A DNA stretch of 64,000 nt, from assembly GCF_004137245.1 (NCBI RefSeq), contig NZ_SDWS01000004.1, positions 248,001 to 312,000 of the forward strand, written 5' to 3'. Positions 43,080-51,853 of this stretch are shown piece after piece. This stretch comes from Nocardioides glacieisoli (GTDB lineage: Bacteria > Actinomycetota > Actinomycetes > Propionibacteriales > Nocardioidaceae). The translations under genes were made by a program, and so were the position numbers. The notes under the pieces are model-generated. The model saw nothing but the letters and a program-made list of their open reading frames with translations. It searched no databases and had not been told where the DNA came from. Position 1 is the first letter of the stretch. Every line of letters starts with the position of its first letter.

Positions 43080-43222
43080 CAGGCAGCCCGTCCTTCGTGA
43101 TTGGGGCAGCTCCAGCCGCCCGAGGCGTTGAGGTTGTCCAGGTGGCGGCTGTCGAAGGTGCGGCCCTCCGGGCAGCCGGGGTGGCTACAGCCGACCCAGG
43201 CAAGTTGTTCGAGGTACTTCAT
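43079..43222 (-). CDS. very small zinc-ribbon-like phage protein (47 aa)
   Basis: A 47-residue protein starting MKYLEQLAWVGCSHPGCPEG and ending GGWSCPNHEGRAA. Cys at 12, 17 and 39 with nearby His suggest one zinc site. It overlaps the whiB-like stop by four bases and the next start by one. It is short but well placed in the operon. Confidence 0.5.
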   Translation of the reverse strand: MKYLEQLAWVGCSHPGCPEGRTFDSRHLDNLNASGGWSCPNHEGRAA

Positions 43223-43515
43223 GCGGCGCTCTCCTTACGCTTCGGGATGGGTGTGAAGTCCTGTCCGCCCCACACGCCCGCGGGCTCGCGCTGGGCGAGT
43301 GCGAAGGCGAGGCAGGCGGGTTGTGCTGGGCAGAAGCCGCAAGCTGCTGCGGCGTCCTGTCGCGCTGGCGGCGTAGCGTCGCTGCTCCACTGCTCGGGGC
43401 GCTGCTCGCAGACCGCGCGGCGGTTGTCGTCGCCCATGCGGTTGAGCACGTCAGCGAGGGCCAGGAACGCGTTGACCGCCTCAGGACGAACGCCGAATGA
43501 CGCGGCGGTCCTCAC
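43219..43515 (-). CDS. WhiB family transcriptional regulator (phage-encoded)
   Basis: A 98-residue Wbl protein. The four [4Fe-4S] ligands are Cys36, Cys59, Cys62 and Cys68 with spacing C-x22-C-x2-C-x5-C, and the G(V/I)WGG turn is at residues 80-84, followed by a basic C-terminus PKRKE. Phage WhiB proteins can bind the primary sigma factor and repress host whiB genes or exclude superinfecting phages. This element sits in the gene for the sigma factor that Wbl proteins bind, which is a striking coincidence. It starts at GTG 43515, overlapping the previous stop by four bases. Confidence 0.85.
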   Translation of the reverse strand: MRTAASFGVRPEAVNAFLALADVLNRMGDDNRRAVCEQRPEQWSSDATPPARQDAAAACGFCPAQPACLAFALAQREPAGVWGGQDFTPIPKRKESAA

Positions 43516-43739
43516 GGGTTGGTCCTCTCGGTGGGCGGCGTGCTGTCCAGCACGGCGGCTGTCGTGCGGGTGATGTCGGCTAGGACTGCCTCGAGCACGT
43601 CGCGCGGGATGAGCAGGTCGTGCCCGTCGAGGTGGTCACGGGTCCGGGAGGCGAGGGCGTCGAGCTGGTGCCGCGTGCACCGACAGGCCGCCTGTGGTGC
43701 CGGTCGTCGGCTATCGAGGGAAACGATGGTGGCGGTCAT
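43512..43739 (-). CDS. small phage hypothetical protein
   Basis: A 75-residue soluble protein (HQLDALASRTRDHLDGHDLL, IPRDVLEAVLADITRTTAAV) with two Cys near residue 20. Overlaps flanking genes by four bases on both sides. No family recognised. Confidence 0.58.
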   Translation of the reverse strand: MTATIVSLDSRRPAPQAACRCTRHQLDALASRTRDHLDGHDLLIPRDVLEAVLADITRTTAAVLDSTPPTERTNP

Positions 43740-44320
43740 GCGCTCTCCTGACGGTTGGTCGGGTGTCCCGCACAGTCCTCAGGGCACGCAACGTGCTCAT
43801 GCCACTGACAGCCCTCGTGCTCGTTGCTGCCATCCACGCCCGCCAGTGACTGCGGGGAGTCGCCAACGGCGGGTGCCGGGCTGAGGCCGGTAGGCGTCCT
43901 ATAGGGAAGGGGGGACGTGGTGTCCCCCCTTACGTGGAGGGCGTACAGGTCGTAAGGGGGGACAAATCGTCCAGTCGTAACCCGGTTGCTCATGTCCCCC
44001 CTTACGTCGAGGGCCTGCCATCCCGCGGGGCGTCCGAAAGTGCCCGGATGACGCTTGAACAGCCACCCCTTCGCGGCCAGGCGCTGCGCTGCCTTCTTGA
44101 CGCTCTCGGGCGACGTGTGGAGGTGCCGCGCGAGGTAGTCGTAGTGCAGGGAGAACCGGCCTCTGGCGTCCATTCCGACGCTTCCTGCGCGGCGCTGCCC
44201 GTCGACGTGCTCGGCCGGCAACATGCTTGCCACGATGAGAAACACACGCTCGGCGTGTCCGAGGTCGGGGCTGCGAAGGGCGTTCACCATGAGCTGCTGA
44301 CGCATGTCTGCCCGACTCAC
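43736..44320 (-). CDS. helix-turn-helix domain protein, probable phage replication/regulatory protein
   Basis: A 194-residue protein with a winged helix at about residues 30-100 (GHAERVFLIVASMLPAEHV, RFSLHYDYLARHLHTSPESV, KKAAQRLAAKGWLFKRHPG) of the kind found in phage replication initiators and RepA-like proteins. The C-terminal part is Cys/His-containing (CQWHEHVACPEDCAGH). A GTG at 44320 overlaps the previous stop. It is probably the replication or control protein of the element; direct evidence is limited to the fold-like motif and position. Confidence 0.65.
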   Translation of the reverse strand: MSRADMRQQLMVNALRSPDLGHAERVFLIVASMLPAEHVDGQRRAGSVGMDARGRFSLHYDYLARHLHTSPESVKKAAQRLAAKGWLFKRHPGTFGRPAGWQALDVRGDMSNRVTTGRFVPPYDLYALHVRGDTTSPLPYRTPTGLSPAPAVGDSPQSLAGVDGSNEHEGCQWHEHVACPEDCAGHPTNRQESA

Positions 44321-44595
44321 CACAGACCCTCCTGACGCATCGAGGGCGTGTTGGCCGACACCGTCTCCGTGAGGTCGAAGACGGCCTGGTCGGCGTTCTC
44401 CACGATGACGGGCACACGACGGGCCTCGAGCTGGTCGACGACGGCACTCGCTGCCCTGGTCGACGTCGCCCACGCCCCGCGGCGCTGGGTCCAGATCGGC
44501 GCACTGTCACCACAGGCTGCGAGGCGACGACGGGCCTCAGCCTTCGGGCCGACGACAAACGCCGTCCCGCGGTCGAACTCCACGCGCCACGTCAT
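44317..44595 (-). CDS. small phage hypothetical protein
   Basis: A 92-residue protein from ATG 44595 (MTWRVEFDRGTAFVVGPKAE; VVDQLEARRVPVIVENADQA). Overlapped by four bases on both ends. No family recognised. Confidence 0.58.
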   Translation of the reverse strand: MTWRVEFDRGTAFVVGPKAEARRRLAACGDSAPIWTQRRGAWATSTRAASAVVDQLEARRVPVIVENADQAVFDLTETVSANTPSMRQEGLW

Positions 44596-44966
44596 GCGGC
44601 ACCCCTGGTCGCGTCGACTGTGTAGTTCTGCACGGTCGGCTGGTCGCCCCGGACCCAGTCCCAGAACTCAGCCTCGATCTCGGCCTTCGGCTGTCGTCGG
44701 TCGTAGTAGCGGGCACCGGTTCGGATGCGCGCGACGTACTCGGCGTCTTCCTCGCGCTTGTTGGCACGAGACAGAGCCATGACCTCCGTGCGCAACCGCT
44801 CCTCAAGCTCGTCACCATCGACGGCCCAGCACTCAGCAGCGCGCACGACAGCGGCCACCTTGGCGGGAGATCCCTCGGGCAGCGCAAGCCACTCAGGAGA
44901 GCCGTAGGACGGCGCATCCGGGGCAGCGGCAAGAAGGTGCCGCGCCCACTCCGTACGGGCGTTCAC
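44592..44966 (-). CDS. DUF2742-like phage protein
   Basis: A 124-residue protein. The segment APSYGSPEWLALPEGSPAKVAAVVRAAECWAV, divided by conserved Trp and Pro positions, matches the pattern of DUF2742, a family known from mycobacterial prophages such as phiRv1/phiRv2. The function is unknown. The start is GTG 44966. It is the first gene of the minus-strand early operon; the 153 bases upstream hold no gene and should contain the promoter. Confidence 0.65.
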   Translation of the reverse strand: MNARTEWARHLLAAAPDAPSYGSPEWLALPEGSPAKVAAVVRAAECWAVDGDELEERLRTEVMALSRANKREEDAEYVARIRTGARYYDRRQPKAEIEAEFWDWVRGDQPTVQNYTVDATRGAA

Positions 44967-45119
44967 AACGGCCCCACGGTGTGCATCGGGCAGCCAAACC
45001 CAAGGCGCAGTTCGTCGATAGAAAACGAACCACAGCAGTGCGCGTCTACAATGGGAGCAGTCGCCAGCCAGCGAGCAACAGGGCCTCGAGTTTCGCCACT
45101 CGGGGCCGTTCGCATTTCG

Positions 45120-45440
45120 TCATGCAATGCGACCACCCCGCACGGCGTTGCGCACGGCCGACTCCCCAGTGGGGTCGGCGATGCCGTGCCAGTTGCGGAG
45201 CCACATGCTCCAGCCGTCCAACTCGGGGCCGTGGTCTAAGGCGTAGGCCAGGACGATCGCCCGCGCGGCCTTCCGGCGCAGCGGCACTCCCTTGGCTGCC
45301 GAGAGGGACACGAGCCCATCCGTCGTACGCCGCACAAGGGCAGGGTCGATCCCTAGTGCGCTGGTCCCCTTCTCGGTGGGACGGGCCGTCGTGCTGAGTG
45401 CGGGCTCGTGGCCCGTGGCGCTACCCGGCAAGGCGCTCAC
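45120..45440 (-). CDS. phage hypothetical protein
   Basis: A 106-residue soluble protein starting at GTG 45440, twenty bases inside the previous gene. Its middle is helical (VRRTTDGLVSLSAAKGVPLR, RKAARAIVLAYALDHGPELD). No family recognised; a small DNA-binding or partition-like role cannot be excluded. Confidence 0.55.
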   Translation of the reverse strand: MSALPGSATGHEPALSTTARPTEKGTSALGIDPALVRRTTDGLVSLSAAKGVPLRRKAARAIVLAYALDHGPELDGWSMWLRNWHGIADPTGESAVRNAVRGGRIA

Positions 45441-45714
45441 CCGCCTCGGTCAGCTCAGCCTCGGCCTGGTCCGCGGCCTCGGTCAGCTCACGAGCCTTGC
45501 GGCGTGACTGAGCACTCTTGAGGGCAAGGCGCGCGAAGTGGGCCTTGCGGAGGTGCGCGGCGCGGACGGGGTCGCCGTCGGCTGCGTCGAGGAACTTCTG
45601 ATCGAGCGCAGCGCGCGCGGGGGCGGTGCGGGCCGTGCGGTTCTCGGTGTTGGCCCAGGACTCGTGGGCGGCGATGCTGGCAGAAAGCTGCCGTTCCGTG
45701 GCGGTGAGTGCCAT
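45421..45714 (-). CDS. phage hypothetical protein, helical
   Basis: A 97-residue predicted coiled-coil or helical protein (ATERQLSASIAAHESWANTE, KAHFARLALKSAQSRRKARE, LTEAADQAEAELTEAGERLA). The ATG at 45714 has GGGA nine bases away. It is preceded by an elaborate hairpin at 45741-45792 that could control its expression. No family recognised. Confidence 0.6.
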   Translation of the reverse strand: MALTATERQLSASIAAHESWANTENRTARTAPARAALDQKFLDAADGDPVRAAHLRKAHFARLALKSAQSRRKARELTEAADQAEAELTEAGERLAG

Positions 45715-45740
45715 CGCGGTTCCCTTTCGGAAATCACGAA

Positions 45741-45792
45741 CGCCGAGCAAACAACCAATCCACGATGGTGGACTCTTGGTTGTTGCTCGGCG
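45741..45792. promoter_or_regulatory. long near-perfect inverted repeat
   Basis: CGCCGAGCAA then CAACCAATCCAC pair with GTGGA, a 3-base interruption and TTGGTTGTTGCTCGGCG around a GATG loop: about 22 paired bases with one bulged A and a CTC insertion. It lies between the integrase and the next gene of the same strand and could be an integrase-side terminator, a leader structure, or a replication or nicking site. Confidence 0.6.
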
Positions 45793-45988
45793 TGGGCAAT
45801 CGCGCGCAGGCCGTTGGCTCGTCGGGTGTGACTACTCAGGGCATCGCGCCCTTTTCGCTTCCCGCTTCATTGCCGATCCGAGGGGGCTGAGCATCGCGCT
45901 CAGGCCGCAGGGACGCAGACTCGGTGTTCTCGAATGAATGGTTTGGCGGGCAGTGGTAACCCGCTAACGCTAGTCTGCCCCACTCGCT

Positions 45989-46018
45989 GCGGTGTGCGCA
46001 AGGGAATGCTCACACCGC
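45989..46018 (-). terminator. hairpin after integrase
   Basis: GCGGTGTG (45989-45996) and CACACCGC (46011-46018) form an 8-bp stem with a 14-base loop, 26 bases after the integrase stop. Weak terminator candidate. Confidence 0.4.
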
Positions 46019-46044
46019 TGTAGTTATTGGCAGATATTGCCCTA

Positions 46045-46962
46045 TCAAAGCTCTCCGAGGTTCAAGGTTCGTGCCTCGTCGGCCGCTCGAGCGGATGCTT
46101 GAGCCTTGGTGTAGCGCATGAGCATGTCTGGTCGGGTCCAGCCGCCGACCGCCATCGCACCCGACTCGCTCCCCCCTGCGGACAGCCAGCGGTGCGCCCA
46201 GGTGTGCCGCATCTTGTGCGGATGGAAGCCGACGATGCCCGCGGCGTCGGCGCGTTCCCTCAGCGTCTTGTGGAGCGCGTCGTAGGTGAATCCCTTGCCC
46301 CGGTCCCCCAGCCAGAGAGCCGAGCGGTCAGCGAGCCTGTGGCCGCGCCTGAGCCGCAGGTAGCGGTCGAGCGCCAAGGCTGCCTCTGGTCCGACTGGGA
46401 CGGTGCGGCCCTTGCCGCCCTTGCCCCGTCTGACGATCGCAGAGCCGCCCGAGAGGTCGAGGTCGTCCAGCTCGAGCGCGACCACCTCGCCAGCGCGCAG
46501 GCCGGCGTCGATCATCAGGCGCACGATCGCCTCGTCACGGCGGTAGCGCAACGCGACCTTCGGATCGGCGCCCTTGGGTGGCTGGCACGCCTTGAGCAGC
46601 GACCTGAGCTCGTCCTCAGTCATCGGCTCGATGATCCGCTCGTCGAGCTTGGGCGCCTTGACTCCGAGGAACGGATCGACGGCCAACTCCCCCTCGTCGG
46701 CGAGCCAGGACGAGAAGCGCCGCACGGCCAACTGGCGAGATCGGGCCGTAGAAGCCGCCGATCCCCCGTCGAGCAGTTGGGCCACCCAGAGGTTGAGCGC
46801 GGCCCGTGTGAACGGCTCTACGTCCCTCTCGGTGCACCACGCGAGGAACTGCCGCACGCCCTCGCCGTACGCCTTGAGGGTCTGAGGGCTCTTCCGCTCT
46901 GCACGCAAGGCCAGTTGCCACGACTCAGCAAGCAGTGCGGCGTCGGCCGTCGTCAAGGTCAC
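46045..46962 (-). CDS. int: tyrosine-type site-specific integrase
   Basis: A 305-residue tyrosine recombinase. The N-terminal SAM-like core-binding domain (about 8-95) includes SPQTLKAYGEGVRQFLAWCT. The catalytic domain shows Arg156 in DAGLRAGEV, Lys near 180-184, HPHKMRHTWAHRWL (H249, R252), Trp275 in GGW, and nucleophile Tyr284 in MRYTKA, a full set. No large N-terminal arm-binding domain is obvious. It lies between the right attachment site and the early genes, 116 bases downstream of the sigA stop on the same strand, so readthrough from sigA could express it. No excisionase gene was recognised. Confidence 0.92.
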   Translation of the reverse strand: MTLTTADAALLAESWQLALRAERKSPQTLKAYGEGVRQFLAWCTERDVEPFTRAALNLWVAQLLDGGSAASTARSRQLAVRRFSSWLADEGELAVDPFLGVKAPKLDERIIEPMTEDELRSLLKACQPPKGADPKVALRYRRDEAIVRLMIDAGLRAGEVVALELDDLDLSGGSAIVRRGKGGKGRTVPVGPEAALALDRYLRLRRGHRLADRSALWLGDRGKGFTYDALHKTLRERADAAGIVGFHPHKMRHTWAHRWLSAGGSESGAMAVGGWTRPDMLMRYTKAQASARAADEARTLNLGEL

Positions 46963-47078
46963 GACACGCAGTCTAGCCTGATATCTGGACTAGAAGCGCT
47001 GTGCTGAGTTAGCGTGTCGCCAGAAGCACCCCAAAAGCGCTCCTGACCTGCACCGGAGCAACTTCCCGGACTGGAACC

Positions 47079-48599
<1,521 letters not shown>

Positions 48600-48699
48600 G
48601 AACACCTCTCGTCAAACGACTTCGGGGCGCGGCGAGGCCCGGTGACGTCAAGAGCCGCGTCGTCATTCTGCCACGGCTGACCTGAGGGACCGAACCGGG

Positions 48700-49266
48700 T
48701 CAGTCCGACCCGCGTGCCGCGGCCTTCTTGGCCTTCTTGAAGTCGCGCACCTTCTGCAGCGACTCGGCGTCGACGACGTCCGCGACCGAGCGGTGACCCT
48801 CGAGGGCGTAGTCACCGACGGCGGCCTCCCACCCCTCCGGTCGTACGTCGAGCTGCTTGGCCAGCAGCGCCACGAAGATCTGGGCCTTCTGCTTGCCGAA
48901 GCCCGGCAGGGACATCACGCGCTTCAGCAGGTCCTTGCCGTCTCTGGCCTCGGTCCACAGCCGCGAGGCGTCACCGCCGTAGGTCTCCTCCACGATCCGG
49001 GCGAGTTCCTGCAGGCGCGCGGCCATCGACCCCGGGAAGCGGTGGATGGCCGGCGGCGTGGACGCCATCGCTGCGAACTGCTCGGGGTCTGCGGACGCGA
49101 TCGCGTCGGGGGCGAACGTGCCGAACCGGTCGACCACCTTCGCCGGGCCGCGGAAGGCGTGCTCCATCGGGTACTGCTGGTCGAGCATCATCCCGGCCAG
49201 CAGCGCGAAGCTGGAGTCGTCGAGAACCTTGTCGGCGGCCGGGTCGCCGGTGATCTGGAAGCCCAT
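48700..49266 (-). CDS. HhH-GPD family base-excision DNA glycosylase
   Basis: A 188-residue protein with the helix-hairpin-helix glycosylase fold: FALLAGMMLDQQYPMEHAFR near residue 20, the hairpin LPGFGKQKAQIFVALLAKQL near 119, and the Asp region WEAAVGDYALEG near 147. It is shorter than MutY or AlkA and lacks their iron-sulfur cluster. It probably removes damaged bases, substrate unknown. The ATG at 49266 gives the natural N-terminus MGFQITGDPAADK. It lies upstream of sigA on the same strand but 100 bases away. Confidence 0.86.
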   Translation of the reverse strand: MGFQITGDPAADKVLDDSSFALLAGMMLDQQYPMEHAFRGPAKVVDRFGTFAPDAIASADPEQFAAMASTPPAIHRFPGSMAARLQELARIVEETYGGDASRLWTEARDGKDLLKRVMSLPGFGKQKAQIFVALLAKQLDVRPEGWEAAVGDYALEGHRSVADVVDAESLQKVRDFKKAKKAAARGSD

Positions 49267-49353
49267 GCGCCCATCATCGCGCACCCAGCCGCAACGTCAT
49301 ACGGAGAGAGCAAGCGGATGCCCCGTCCGTATGACGTCCGGGGTCGCGCGTGA

Positions 49354-49752
49354 CTAGGCCTTGACCGCCAGGACGGGGCAGGGGGCGTCGAGGAGGACGC
49401 GCTGGGCGTTGCTGCCGAGGATGAGCTTGCCGACGGGCGAGCGGCGGCGCAGGCCGATCACGAGGAGCTCGGCGTTGTTGGCCTCGGCGATGCTGATCAG
49501 GTCCTCGGCAGGCTCGAAGCCGCGCACGAGCTGGCGGATGTCGTGCTCGACACCGGCCTCCTCGAGGCGGGTCTTGATGCCCGCCATGTCGTCCTCGGCC
49601 GCCTGGGCCTTGGTCCGGTCGAACTCCTGGCCACCCCGGTGGGAATTCACCACGACGAGCTTGCTGCCCCGCAGCTTCGCCTCGTTGATGCCGGCAGCGA
49701 GGGCGGCTTCGCCCTCCGGCTTGGGGACGTATCCGACGACGACGGTGCCCAT
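49354..49752 (-). CDS. universal stress protein
   Basis: A 132-residue UspA-fold protein. The N-terminal strand is TVVVGYVPKPEGEAALAAGI and the ATP-binding loop is LVIGLRRRSPVGKLILGSNAQRVLLDAPCPVLAVKA, which keeps the G-x2-G-x9-G(S/T) pattern partly (GKLILGSNA). Nucleotide binding is therefore possible. GAGAGGAG upstream fixes the ATG at 49752. It is a single-gene transcript, probably induced by stress; no specific promoter was recognised. Confidence 0.9.
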   Translation of the reverse strand: MGTVVVGYVPKPEGEAALAAGINEAKLRGSKLVVVNSHRGGQEFDRTKAQAAEDDMAGIKTRLEEAGVEHDIRQLVRGFEPAEDLISIAEANNAELLVIGLRRRSPVGKLILGSNAQRVLLDAPCPVLAVKA

Positions 49753-49877
49753 GGTGTCTCCTCTCGAGGGCCACCGCGCGTCGCGGTCGGCCTGTGGGCA
49801 CCGTAACGGAAACGAGCGGGGTTGGGCAGCCTGTGGAGAGCCGCACCGCAGCGTCGTACCTCCGGCAGGGTGAGGCC

Positions 49878-50330
49878 ATGCCCCACCTCGCGGCACCGCA
49901 CCTCGCCCTGCGCGCACCCATCGACCGGCACACCCACGTCGCGCTGCGCTCCGCCGTGCTCGAGCTCGTCGAGGGCGAGCACCGCCGTCGCTTCCCTGCC
50001 GCCCTGCACGCGGGAGTGCCGGGTCGCAGCGTCGTCCACCTCGAGGACCCTCCACTCGCCGACGCGGGGGCGCGAGCGGACCTCGTGCTCGCCCTCGTCG
50101 TCCGGGCCAGGGCGATGGTGCCGCGACCGGTCGTCTGGCTGACCCGGCCCGGCGAGCTCAGCACGCACGACGACGACCTCCTGTGGCTGGGACCGGTCGC
50201 CTGGGCGTGCAGCAGCATCGGAGAGCCGGTCGGGCTGGTCGTGGTGACGCGTCGCGGGTGGTTCGACCCGGTCAGCGGCGTACGGCGTGAGTGGCGCCGG
50301 CTGCGTCCGCGTCACCGGCCGGCGTCGTGA
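49878..50330 (+). CDS. hypothetical protein
   Basis: A 150-residue soluble protein that I do not recognise. It starts MPHLAAPHLALRAPIDRHTH and has an Arg/Trp-rich end (VVTRRGWFDPVSGVRREWRR). Conserved-looking Asp and His residues (STHDDDLLWLGP) could suit a nuclease or binding role, but no motif is clear. The ATG at 49878 follows GGTGAGG. It is convergent with the ligase gene, six bases apart. Confidence 0.6.
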   Translation: MPHLAAPHLALRAPIDRHTHVALRSAVLELVEGEHRRRFPAALHAGVPGRSVVHLEDPPLADAGARADLVLALVVRARAMVPRPVVWLTRPGELSTHDDDLLWLGPVAWACSSIGEPVGLVVVTRRGWFDPVSGVRREWRRLRPRHRPAS

Positions 50331-50336
50331 GGCGCC

Positions 50337-51800
50337 TCAGTCCCAGAGGTGCACCGGCTCGTTGCTGTGCATCCGCTCGCGGTACTCGAGGAGCGTGGCG
50401 CGCAGCGCGTCGAAGCGATCCTCTCCCCCACGCTCGCGCACCCGCTCGACGAACCACGCGGCGCCGCTGGTCCCGGCCTGGCAGCGCTGCTCGATGATCC
50501 CGAGGTAGCGGTCGCTCTCCTCGGCCGGCACGCCCCACGAGTCGAGCCCGGCGCGCGCCATCGGCAGCAGTCGGCGCAGCACCAGCTCGGTGGCGCGGAC
50601 CTGGCCGATACCCGGCCAGTAGATCTGCGCGTCGACGCCCATCTGGGCGGCGACCTGGAAGTTCTCCTCGGCCGCGGAGAACGACATCTGCGACCACAGG
50701 GGCCGCTCGCTCTCGGCGAGGAACCGGATCAGGCCGAACCACAGGGCGGCGTTGGCGATGGTGTCGGCGACGGTCGGGCCGGCCGCGAGGAGCCGGTTCT
50801 CCACCCGCAGGTGGGGCATGCCGTCGGCGATGTCGTAGACGGGGCGGTTCCAGCGGTAGATCGTGCCGTTGTGGAGGCGCAGCTCGTGGAGCGCGGGCGT
50901 GCCACCGGACTCGAGCACCTCGAGCGGGTCCTCCTCGTCGGTGACCGGGAGGAGGGCCGGGAAGTAGCGGACGTTCTCCTCGAAGAGGTCGAAGACCGAG
51001 GTGATCCACCGCTCGCCGAACCACACCCGCGGTCGGACGCCCTGCGCCTTGAGCTCCTCGCTGCGGGTGTCGGTCGCCTGCTCGAAGAGCGGGATGCGCG
51101 TCTCGCGCCACAGCTCCTTGCCGAGCAGGAAGGGCGAGTTCGCCGACACCGCGAGCTGGACGCCCGCGATCGCCTGGGCGGCGTTCCAGTAGTCAGCGAA
51201 CTGGTCGGGCGAGGTCTGCACGTGGAACTGGGTGCTGGTGCACGCGGCCTCGGGGACGATCGAGTCCGCGGTCGTGGTGAGGCGCTCGCGACCCGAGATG
51301 CTGATCGTGATGTCCTCGCCGCGGGCGGCGAGGATCTGCTCGGACAGCAGCTTGTAGCGCGGGTTGGCGCTGAGGCTCGAGGGATCCATGTGTCCCTCGG
51401 CGAGAGTCGGCAGGATGCCGATCATCACCTGGTGGGCGCCGACCTTGGCGGCCTTCTCCTCGGCGTCGTTGAGCGAGCGGCGCAGGCTCTCCTCGAACGT
51501 CGTCAGCCCGCCGTCGCGCAGCTTCGCCGGCGCGAGGTTGATCTCGATGTTGAACTGGCCGAGCTCCGTCTGGAAGTCGGGGTCGGCGATCGCCTCGAGC
51601 ACCTCGGCGTTCTTCAGCGCCGGGTCGCCGACGTCGTCGATGAGGTTGAGCTCCATCTCCAGCCCGGTCATCGGGTCGTCGGTGTCGAAACGCGCCTCAC
51701 GGAGCATCCGGGCGAACACGTCGAGGTTGCGACGCACCTTCTCCCGGTGGCGCGTCCGGTCCGCCCTGCTGAACTCCTGCTGGTCGACCTCTTCTCCCAT
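50337..51800 (-). CDS. glutamate-cysteine ligase family 2 protein
   Basis: A 487-residue carboxylate-amine ligase of the GCS2 fold. The ATP/Mg motif is MTGLEMELNLIDDVGDP near residue 44, followed by LGQFNIEINLAPAKLRDGGL near 80, PEAACTSTQFHVQTSPDQFA near 184 and RLHNGTIYRWNRPVYDI near 309. It should join glutamate, or another carboxylate, to an amine. The best-known reaction is gamma-glutamylcysteine synthesis, but actinobacteria use mycothiol, so an unusual substrate is likely. No partner gene is adjacent. Confidence 0.85.
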   Translation of the reverse strand: MGEEVDQQEFSRADRTRHREKVRRNLDVFARMLREARFDTDDPMTGLEMELNLIDDVGDPALKNAEVLEAIADPDFQTELGQFNIEINLAPAKLRDGGLTTFEESLRRSLNDAEEKAAKVGAHQVMIGILPTLAEGHMDPSSLSANPRYKLLSEQILAARGEDITISISGRERLTTTADSIVPEAACTSTQFHVQTSPDQFADYWNAAQAIAGVQLAVSANSPFLLGKELWRETRIPLFEQATDTRSEELKAQGVRPRVWFGERWITSVFDLFEENVRYFPALLPVTDEEDPLEVLESGGTPALHELRLHNGTIYRWNRPVYDIADGMPHLRVENRLLAAGPTVADTIANAALWFGLIRFLAESERPLWSQMSFSAAEENFQVAAQMGVDAQIYWPGIGQVRATELVLRRLLPMARAGLDSWGVPAEESDRYLGIIEQRCQAGTSGAAWFVERVRERGGEDRFDALRATLLEYRERMHSNEPVHLWD

Positions 51801-51853
51801 GTCCGCACCCTAGTCACCCCCCACGTCGGCGGGAACCGTCCCGAAGGGCGGTC

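Noticed and set aside
45989..46044. GGAAT-like thiol-stress promoter near the integrase terminator
   Set aside because: The spacing to the next GTT is 15, not 18 bases, and no gene start follows in that direction.
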